The translations under genes were made by a program, and so were the position numbers. This document shows positions 9,413 through 15,713 of a stretch of DNA of 64,000 nt, piece by piece. How positions within the stretch are numbered: position 1 is the stretch's first letter; every line of letters starts with the position of its first letter. The notes beneath the pieces are model-generated. The model saw only the letters and a list, made by a program, of their open reading frames with translations. It was not told where the DNA came from and did no database searches. Location: the NCBI RefSeq assembly GCF_036231905.1, contig NZ_JAZARE010000010.1:124001-188000 (forward strand), read 5' to 3'. Source of the DNA: CAMLIZ01 sp036231905 (GTDB taxonomy: Bacteria; Pseudomonadota; Gammaproteobacteria; Burkholderiales; Burkholderiaceae_C).

Positions 9413-9418
9413 ATTCTA
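9413..9418 (-). promoter_or_regulatory. -10 box of dnaX, 6 nt from the start codon
   Basis: TAGAAT on the minus strand, followed by CCGCGG and then the dnaX ATG. At the usual distance, transcription would begin at the A of the ATG. The hexamer 17 bp upstream (TTATCC, 9441-9436) matches the -35 consensus at only three positions and overlaps the opposing promoter. Confidence 0.5.
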
Positions 9419-9436
9419 CGGGCGCGGGTCGTGCCG

Positions 9437-9442
9437 GATAAT
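9437..9442 (+). promoter_or_regulatory. -10 box of the PurM-like gene, 6 nt from the start codon
   Basis: GATAAT followed by TCGCGG and the ATG at 9449, so the transcript would begin at the start codon. No good -35 is visible. It lies 18 bp from the dnaX -10 box and faces the other way, so each promoter's -35 region covers the other's -10. Confidence 0.45.
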
Positions 9443-9448
9443 TCGCGG

Positions 9449-10573
9449 ATGAACGCGAACGACACCCGCCATCCCGCCACGCTCAGCTATGAACAGGCGG
9501 GCGTCAACTACGACCTGATCGACCCGCTGAAGGTCGCCGCCCAGCGCGCCGCGGCAGCCACCGGCGCGCATCTTGCGGCCCATGGCTTCAGCGAGGTGGC
9601 GGCCTCGCGCGGCGAGTCGGCCTACGTGGTGGACGTGGGGCCGTTCTACATCGCCTCCATCGTCGAATGCCTGGGCTCCAAGGCCCTGGTGGCCGACGAG
9701 ATGAGCCAGCTCACCGGCAAGAGCTACTACGACGGCATTGCGCAGGACACGATCGCGATGGCGATCAACGACCTGATCACCGTGGGCGCCACGCCGCTGG
9801 TGGTACAGGCCTACTGGGCCGCGGGCGGCTCCGACTGGTTTGGCGACGCGCAGCGCGCGCAGGCGCTGGTGGCCGGCTGGAAGCGCGCCTGCGACGTCTG
9901 CAATGTAGCCTGGGGCGGCGGCGAGACGCCCGCATTGGCGGGCATCGTGGAAGCCGGCCGCATCGACCTCGCTGCTTCTTGCACCGGCCTGATCAACCCG
10001 AAGGAGCGCCTGTCGGTGGGCGACCAACTGGCCCCCGGCGACGCCATCGTGCTGCTGGCTTCCAGCGGCATCCACGCCAACGGCCTGAGCCTGGCGCGCA
10101 AGCTGGTGGAGCGCCTGCCGCAGGGTTACCTCACCGAAGTGCAGCCCGGCCTGACGTATGGCGACGCCCTGCTGGCGCCCACGGTGCTCTATTCACCGGT
10201 GACCGAAGCCCTCTACCAGGCGGGCATCACGCCGCGCTACTGCGCCAACATCACCGGCCACGGCTGGCGCAAGCTGCTGCGCCACCCGGGCGCGTTCACC
10301 TACCGCATCCACAGCGTGCCGGAAGTGACACCGGTGCTGCGCTTCATCCAGCAGCACGCCCGCCAGGACGACCGCGAGGCCTACAGCACGCTCAACATGG
10401 GCGCCGGCTTCGCCCTCTTCGTGAAGGCCGAGGATGCCGCACGCACCGTGCAGGTGGCGCAGGCCCAGGGCGTGGCCGCGCTGGTGGCCGGCACGGTGGA
10501 AGCCGGCGCCAAGCAGCTGGTGATCGAGCCGCTGGGCATCACCTTCGGCACCGACGACCTGCAACTGCGCTGA
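9449..10573 (+). CDS. PurM-like (AIR synthase family) protein
   Basis: A 374-residue member of the PurM/AIR synthase ATP-dependent superfamily. Recognisable family positions are SYEQAGVNYD near the start, INDLITVGATPLVVQAYWAAG, GGGETPALAG, LASSGIHANGLSLARK, LLAPTVLYSP, NITGHGWRKLL and TLNMGAGFALF. True PurM has a TDGVGTK nucleotide-binding motif where this protein reads VECLGSK, GGETAEMPG where it reads GGETPALAG, and LTGGG where it reads ITGHG. It is also longer than PurM (~345). It may be a divergent paralogue with another substrate rather than the housekeeping enzyme. It is divergent from dnaX and is followed 10 bp later by the PLD gene. Confidence 0.8.
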   Translation: MNANDTRHPATLSYEQAGVNYDLIDPLKVAAQRAAAATGAHLAAHGFSEVAASRGESAYVVDVGPFYIASIVECLGSKALVADEMSQLTGKSYYDGIAQDTIAMAINDLITVGATPLVVQAYWAAGGSDWFGDAQRAQALVAGWKRACDVCNVAWGGGETPALAGIVEAGRIDLAASCTGLINPKERLSVGDQLAPGDAIVLLASSGIHANGLSLARKLVERLPQGYLTEVQPGLTYGDALLAPTVLYSPVTEALYQAGITPRYCANITGHGWRKLLRHPGAFTYRIHSVPEVTPVLRFIQQHARQDDREAYSTLNMGAGFALFVKAEDAARTVQVAQAQGVAALVAGTVEAGAKQLVIEPLGITFGTDDLQLR

Positions 10574-10583
10574 CCGACGCGCA

Positions 10584-12152
10584 ATGCGCCTGATCACGCG
10601 CCTGTTCTTGCTGGCGCTGCTGCTCGCCACGATGGTGGGCTGTGCGTCGCTGCCCGACGATGTGCAGCGCACGCCTTCGCACACGCTGGTGGCGCCAGCC
10701 ACTGCACCGCTGTCGCAGGTGGCCGCGGATGCCCGCATCCCGGACGACAAGTCGGGCTTCTGGCCGATGCCGGCGTCCAACTTTGCGCTGGACGCGCGCC
10801 TGACGCTGATCCGCCAGGCGCGCAGCTCGCTGGACCTGCAGACCTACCTGATCGGCAACGACACCATCGGCCGCCTGATCCTGCGCGAGCTGCGCGACGC
10901 GGCCGCACGCGGCGTGCGCGTGCGTGTGCTGGTGGACGACCTCTACACCCAGGGGCTGGACCCGTTGTTGCTGGGCCTGGCCGCGCACGACAACGTGGAA
11001 GTGCGGCTGTTCAACCCCTTCGCGAGCGGCCGCGACTGGTCGCTCGGCCGCTTCTGGGGGTTTGCGACCGATTTCCGTCGCCTGAACCACCGCATGCACA
11101 ACAAGCTGTTCATCGCGGACGGCGCCATGGCGATCGTGGGCGGGCGCAACCTGGCGGACGAGTACTTCTTCCGCAGCCGCGATGCCAACTTCCTGGACAT
11201 GGAGCTGCTGATCGCCGGCGCCCTGGTGCCCAAGCTCGGTGTCTTCTTCGACAGCTACTGGAACAGCGAGCAGGTGTTCCCGCTGCACAGCATCGTGCGC
11301 AGCCTGCAGCCACGCCTGGCGCTGCAGGACGACTTCGAGGACAGGACCTCCGGGCCCACCGACCCGGCCACCCTGCCGCCCGCAGGCAAGGATTCCTACG
11401 GTGCGCCCGCGTTCAGCACGGCACTGCACACGCACCAACACCACTTCGTGATCGCCGAGGCCGGCGCCCATGCCGACGCGCCGGACAAGGGGCGCGCCGT
11501 TGCGGATGCCGGGCAGAAGCCCGACACGGTGACCGTGCGTTTCATGGGCTTCATGGGCGAGGCCAAGGAGGAGACGCTGCTGTTCTCGCCCTACTTCATC
11601 CCGGGCAGGGAAGGCCTGAAGCGCATGAAGGCCGTGCGCGATCGCGGCGTGAAGGTGCGTGTGGTCACCAATGCCATGGGCACCAGCGACGAGCCGCTGG
11701 TGAACCTGGGCTATGAGCGCTACCGGCGCGAGATGCTGGGCATGGGCGTTCAGCTGTACGAGATCAGCTCCTCGCGGCTGACACGCGACGCGACGCTCAA
11801 AAGCGTGCTGGGCAGCTCGCGCGGGCGCCTGCACGCGAAGATGGCCTTCATCGACCGGCGGCTGGTGCTGGTGGGCTCGATGAACCTGGACCCGCGCTCC
11901 ACCTACACCAACACCGAGATCGGCATCGGCATCCGCAGCCCCGAGCTGGCGAAGATGATCCTGGACGTCTACCGGGCCGACGACTTCAACGGGGTCTACC
12001 AGGTGCAGCTCAAGCCGGACGGCTCCGGCGTTCAGTGGGTGGGCCGCGACAAGGACGGCGAGGAAGTGCTGCTCGACGAGCCGGACATCGGCCCATGGCA
12101 GCGCTTCAAGCTCTGGCTCCTGTACAAGTTTGTCCCGGAAGACCTGCTCTGA
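10584..12152 (+). CDS. Phospholipase D family lipoprotein, cardiolipin synthase C-like
   Basis: A 522-residue protein with two PLD/HKD catalytic motifs: HNKLFIADGAMAIVGGRN in the first half and HAKMAFIDRRLVLVGSMNLD in the second. The spacing and the SSLDLQTYLIGND opening segment resemble ClsC-type cardiolipin synthases, which transfer phosphatidyl groups between phospholipids. The N-terminus is a signal peptide with a possible lipobox MVGC, so it is probably membrane-anchored and periplasmic. It starts 10 bp after the PurM-like gene, with no terminator between, so the two are probably cotranscribed. Phospholipase or transferase activity cannot be separated from sequence alone. Confidence 0.87.
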   Translation: MRLITRLFLLALLLATMVGCASLPDDVQRTPSHTLVAPATAPLSQVAADARIPDDKSGFWPMPASNFALDARLTLIRQARSSLDLQTYLIGNDTIGRLILRELRDAAARGVRVRVLVDDLYTQGLDPLLLGLAAHDNVEVRLFNPFASGRDWSLGRFWGFATDFRRLNHRMHNKLFIADGAMAIVGGRNLADEYFFRSRDANFLDMELLIAGALVPKLGVFFDSYWNSEQVFPLHSIVRSLQPRLALQDDFEDRTSGPTDPATLPPAGKDSYGAPAFSTALHTHQHHFVIAEAGAHADAPDKGRAVADAGQKPDTVTVRFMGFMGEAKEETLLFSPYFIPGREGLKRMKAVRDRGVKVRVVTNAMGTSDEPLVNLGYERYRREMLGMGVQLYEISSSRLTRDATLKSVLGSSRGRLHAKMAFIDRRLVLVGSMNLDPRSTYTNTEIGIGIRSPELAKMILDVYRADDFNGVYQVQLKPDGSGVQWVGRDKDGEEVLLDEPDIGPWQRFKLWLLYKFVPEDLL

Positions 12153-12173
12153 ACCGCGGCGCCTGCGGGCCGT

Positions 12174-13040
12174 TCAGCGCACGGCCGCCTCGGCCGGCGG
12201 CCCGGGCTCGCGTGAGCGGGCCTTGGCCGCACCGCCCAGCGCCATGCGGTGGTAGTCGTCCAGCGCCTGCTGCAGCTCCTGCGCATAGCCCGGCCGCGTG
12301 AAGTAGGCACCGATCTCCTGCACCCGGGACGCGAGGGGCGACTTCTGGGAGACCGACAGCCACAGGTCGCCCACCAGCGCCGGCCGCTCCAGCGGCACCA
12401 CCTGGTCCGACAGCCCGGCGCGGGCGATCTCGATCAGCCCGGCCTCCCAACCGAAGGGCAGGATGTCCACCCGGTTCAGCGACAGCATGCCCAGCGCCTG
12501 CCGCACCGTGCCCACGCGCTCGATGTGGGTGTGCTGGGCCAGGAAGTCGTCGAACTCCGGGCCCATGCTCACGCCCAGCACCAGTCCCGTGCGGGCACCT
12601 TCGAGGTCCGCCCACCGATTGAAACGCTGGTTGCCGGCACGTTGCTTCTGCATGAAGACCGCAATGCGGTTCTGGGCCATGCGCGGCTCCGCGAACACGG
12701 AATACGCCTCGCGCTCCGGGTTGCGGAACGCGCAGATGTTCACGTCCACCTCGCCGCTGGCCACCATGGCCTGGCAGCGCTTCCACGGGCCGACGAACCC
12801 CAGGTCCACCCGGTAGCCCAGGCGCTCGATCGCCCGCTGCGCGATGACGGCGCAGGCGCCAACGATCTCGTTGCCACGTTGCCAGTTCCAGGGCGGGTAG
12901 TCGTGGTGGCCGCAGGCCTTGATCACCGGCCGCTCCGCCGCGCTGGCCAGGCCGGTTGCAGCGGCCAGCAACCATGCGGCCGCATGCGCCAGCCCGCCGA
13001 GACGGCGAGGCGACTTCGGTTCACGGATGGGGGTGACCAC
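12174..13040 (-). CDS. Periplasmic solute-binding protein (ABC transporter SBP family 3-like)
   Basis: A 288-residue secreted protein with a signal peptide (hydrophobic AAAWLLAAATGLASA, cleavage before AERPVIKAC) and a bacterial extracellular solute-binding family 3 fold. Visible are HDYPPWNWQ, MVASGEVDVNI and SVFAEPRMAQNRIAVF. These proteins bind amino acids or similar small molecules, but no transporter genes are adjacent, so it could be an orphan receptor. The GTG start at 13040 has a strong Shine-Dalgarno (AGGAGG, 7 nt upstream). Four cysteines in the mature part are unusual for this family and may form disulfides. It is convergent with the PLD gene. Confidence 0.85.
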   Translation of the reverse strand: MVTPIREPKSPRRLGGLAHAAAWLLAAATGLASAAERPVIKACGHHDYPPWNWQRGNEIVGACAVIAQRAIERLGYRVDLGFVGPWKRCQAMVASGEVDVNICAFRNPEREAYSVFAEPRMAQNRIAVFMQKQRAGNQRFNRWADLEGARTGLVLGVSMGPEFDDFLAQHTHIERVGTVRQALGMLSLNRVDILPFGWEAGLIEIARAGLSDQVVPLERPALVGDLWLSVSQKSPLASRVQEIGAYFTRPGYAQELQQALDDYHRMALGGAAKARSREPGPPAEAAVR

Positions 13041-13123
13041 GCAAGTCCCTCCTGGCGAGGACTGGGGACAAAAGTTTAGTCCCCGGATGCCGTTGCGGCA
13101 TGCCTATTTGTTCGGCAGGAAGG

Positions 13124-13222
13124 GTGACGAGCCTTACCCTCGGCACTGGTCGCAACGGTTAGGGCTGCTTGGTTCCCCACCTGACCCGGTTGGCCGCGCT
13201 TCCATGCGAGGAGGCCCGTCAC
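13124..13222 (-). ncRNA. ffs: Signal recognition particle RNA (4.5S RNA)
   Basis: Read on the minus strand, this segment holds the conserved SRP core: the GTCAGG...AAGCAGCC internal loops flanking a GGAA tetraloop (TGG-GGAA-CCA) at about 13165-13190. The ends pair as expected for a bacterial small SRP RNA hairpin of about 97-99 nt: GACG/CGTC, GCCT/AGGC and CCTCG/CGAGG. It binds Ffh to target nascent membrane proteins. A TACAAT -10 box lies about 6-7 nt upstream of the predicted 5' end. The exact ends are inferred from pairing. Confidence 0.88.
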
Positions 13223-13227
13223 CGGCG

Positions 13228-13233
13228 ATTGTA
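13228..13233 (-). promoter_or_regulatory. -10 box of ffs
   Basis: TACAAT on the minus strand, placed so that transcription would start at about 13221, matching the 5' end deduced from SRP RNA pairing. No clear -35 hexamer is seen. The region that would hold it is occupied by the hairpin at the kinase stop codon. Confidence 0.5.
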
Positions 13234-13254
13234 GGCGAGCTCTTTCAGCTCGCC
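13234..13254 (-). terminator. Perfect hairpin spanning the stop codon of the kinase-HDOD-GAF gene
   Basis: GGCGAGCT / AGCTCGCC, an 8-bp perfect inverted repeat with a 5-nt loop. The kinase gene's TGA (13245-13247) falls in the loop and arm. It abuts the ffs -10 box. There is no T tract, so termination is only suggested; the hairpin could separate the kinase operon from ffs. Confidence 0.4.
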
Positions 13255-15713
13255 TGGCGGAACGCCATCACCGCCTGGTTGCGCAGGGTGCGCAGCAGCG
13301 ACAGCTCCTTCTCGCCCAGCTCGATGCCGCCTGCTCGCGCCTTGTCGGCGTAGATGAGCGCAAAAGGCGCGTTTTTCATCAGCAGCGGCAGCAGCAGGAA
13401 AGCTGGTGCATTCACCTTCTCGCGGTACCACGCTGGCAGGCGCGCCGCGATGTTGCTTGCGCTGGTGTCGGCGATGAGCGTGTCGGCGCCCTTCAGGCAC
13501 ACCGCGGTGAACAGGTCCGCGCCGGTGCCGGCCTGCAGTTTCAGCGCCACCTTGAACACCGGGCTCACCGCTTCAACGCCCTGCCCCAGCCCGAAGCGGC
13601 CGGTCAGCATCTCGGTCCTGGGGTCGCGCAGGCAGAACACCACGCGATGAAAGTCCAGCGCGCGGAACATGGTCTCCAGGATCATGCGCAGCACTTCGTT
13701 GAGCTTGAAGTTGTCCGCCACCATGTGGTTGGTGATGTCCTGGATGCCCGCGGCCAGCAGCTCCGCCACCTTCTCCGGCCGGGGCGCGAGCACGATGGTC
13801 TTGTCCTCGCCCGGGCCCGGCACGTAGACATTCGCCGTCTTGTCGGCACCCATCGGCAAGGTGGCCTGCAGCGCCATCGGCGACAGGGTGTCGTGGTCCG
13901 GCGCCAGCTCGGGCTGCACCATGGACATGAGGCGCCGCGCGGGCGATGCGGGCGCCACCTGGATGTTCATGGCCTGGGCCAGCTGGGTGAGCTTGTCACG
14001 GGCCTGGTCGGCCGCGTCGCGCATCTCCTTCTCGCTCACGCCCAGCGACTTGGCATACCGTGCGGCAATCTGCCCCAGCTTGTCGGCCAGCTGGTCCGGC
14101 GGCGTCTGCAGCATGGCATCGGCCACCGCGTTGGCGGCATGCCCGATCCAGCGCAGGCGCTCGGTGCCGCGCTCCACCGGCTTCGGCGGCGGCTCGCCCA
14201 CCGGCCGGCGCATGGTCTTCTGCAGGCTGTCCGGCAGGCCCCAGGACTTGGCGACGCCGATGCCCAGCTCCTCGAAGCTGATGCCCAGCACCTTGGTGGA
14301 CACCCGGTCCTCCGAGGGCGCTTCGGTGCGGCCGGGCGCGGGCTTGAGCTGCTGGCGGATCTGCTGCGCTTCTTCGGCAAAGTAGTACTCGGTGAGCAGC
14401 CGCCCCAGGTTCTGGAACATGGAGCCGATGAACGCCTCTTCGCCGTCGCGCGCGGTGGGGCAGAGTTCGTTGGCCAGGGAACCGGCCATCAGCGCGCGCA
14501 GGAACTCCTCTTTCAGCTGGCTGGCGTGGCCCTTGTCCTGCATGTGCTCCAGCAGCACCAGCGACAGCGCCATGTTGCGGATGCCCGCAAAGCCCACCAG
14601 CGCCACTGCCCGCGACACCGTGCTGATGGTGCCGCCCCCCGCGCTGCTGAAGTGCGCGGTGTTCACCATGCGCAGCAGCTTGTTGGTGAGCGCCACGTCC
14701 TTGAGGATCTCGTTGGACAGGTTGCTCAGCGATTCCTTCTCCGAATTGGCCACGCGCTGGATGCGCGAGACCGAATCGGACATGGCCGGAAAGTCCGACT
14801 TGTGCCGCATGCGCCGCAGCAGGAACTCCAGCGTGCCGGCACCGCCGCCGTTGCCCGCAGCCCCGGGATCGGCCAGCGTGATCGTGTCCGGGTCCATCCA
14901 CTTGCACAGCGCCTGGTGCAAAGCATCGACGCTGGGGTAGCGCTGCTGCGGGTCGCGGGCCACGGCGCGCATCACGATCGCCCGCAGGCCGTCGTCCACC
15001 CGCGATCCCATGTCGGGCAGCACCACGTCCTCGTCCTGCACGCGCTGGATGGTGCGGTAGGGGTCGCTGTCGCGCAGCAGCGGTTTGCCGGCCAGCATCT
15101 CGCCCAGCATCATGCCGGCGGCAAACACGTCCATCGACGGCGACGGTGCCCCGCCGCGCGCGGCCTCGGGCGACATGTAGCCGGGCGTGCCGACGATGCC
15201 GCCGTCGCCCACGTCGGTGATGCGCGCGGCGATGCCGAAGTCCATCACGCGGGCGCGGCCGTCGGCATCCACCAGGATGTTCGACGGCTTGAGGTCCCGG
15301 TGCACGATGCCCATGCCATGCGCGGCGCGCAGCGCCTCCAGCACGCCCAGCAGCATCTGGACCGCGTCGCGCGCGGGCAGGCTGCCCTTGCTGCGCAGGT
15401 GCTCCGACAGCGTAGCGCCCTTCACGTACTCGAAAACCAGGTAGGCGCGGCCCTGCTGCTCGTCCGCCTCGAACAGCGGCACGATGTGCGGATGCGCCAT
15501 GCGGCTGACCGCGCGCGCCTCGTGCAGCCATTGGCTGAGTGCCGCCGAATCGGCGTCCATGCGCAGCAGCTTGACGGCCACCTCGCGCTCCAGCCGCGGG
15601 TCGAAGGCCAGCCACACGGTGGCCTGCGCGCCCTTGCCGAGCACGCGGCGGAGTTCAAAACGGCCAAGGCGGCCTGGAGCCGCCTTGGAAGATGCCGTCG
15701 TGGCCGTGTTCAT
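13245..15713 (-). CDS. Serine/threonine protein kinase fused to HDOD and GAF-like domains
   Basis: An 822-residue cytoplasmic signalling protein. Residues ~18-275 form a Hanks-type kinase with all key residues: GKGAQATVW loop, K48, E65, HRDLKPSN (D140, K142, N145), DFG (D158) and GYMSPEA. Residues ~294-505 are an HDOD domain (a divergent HD-hydrolase fold used in bacterial signalling), without an obvious HD metal motif. A helical segment follows, then a GAF-like domain at ~645-822 (VLRMILETMFRALDFHRVVF, FLLLPLLMKNAPFALIYADK). No transmembrane segment is evident. Its ATG overlaps the stop of the upstream pseudokinase-HDOD gene (ATGA), implying coupled synthesis. Targets are unknown. Confidence 0.9.
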   Translation of the reverse strand: MNTATTASSKAAPGRLGRFELRRVLGKGAQATVWLAFDPRLEREVAVKLLRMDADSAALSQWLHEARAVSRMAHPHIVPLFEADEQQGRAYLVFEYVKGATLSEHLRSKGSLPARDAVQMLLGVLEALRAAHGMGIVHRDLKPSNILVDADGRARVMDFGIAARITDVGDGGIVGTPGYMSPEAARGGAPSPSMDVFAAGMMLGEMLAGKPLLRDSDPYRTIQRVQDEDVVLPDMGSRVDDGLRAIVMRAVARDPQQRYPSVDALHQALCKWMDPDTITLADPGAAGNGGGAGTLEFLLRRMRHKSDFPAMSDSVSRIQRVANSEKESLSNLSNEILKDVALTNKLLRMVNTAHFSSAGGGTISTVSRAVALVGFAGIRNMALSLVLLEHMQDKGHASQLKEEFLRALMAGSLANELCPTARDGEEAFIGSMFQNLGRLLTEYYFAEEAQQIRQQLKPAPGRTEAPSEDRVSTKVLGISFEELGIGVAKSWGLPDSLQKTMRRPVGEPPPKPVERGTERLRWIGHAANAVADAMLQTPPDQLADKLGQIAARYAKSLGVSEKEMRDAADQARDKLTQLAQAMNIQVAPASPARRLMSMVQPELAPDHDTLSPMALQATLPMGADKTANVYVPGPGEDKTIVLAPRPEKVAELLAAGIQDITNHMVADNFKLNEVLRMILETMFRALDFHRVVFCLRDPRTEMLTGRFGLGQGVEAVSPVFKVALKLQAGTGADLFTAVCLKGADTLIADTSASNIAARLPAWYREKVNAPAFLLLPLLMKNAPFALIYADKARAGGIELGEKELSLLRTLRNQAVMAFRQAS

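Noticed and set aside
13063..13090. GGGGAC/GTCCCC hairpin upstream of the solute-binding protein as a terminator of ffs
   Set aside because: The 6-bp stem has an A/T-rich loop but no T run after it, and it lies close to the SBP ribosome-binding site. Function cannot be assigned.
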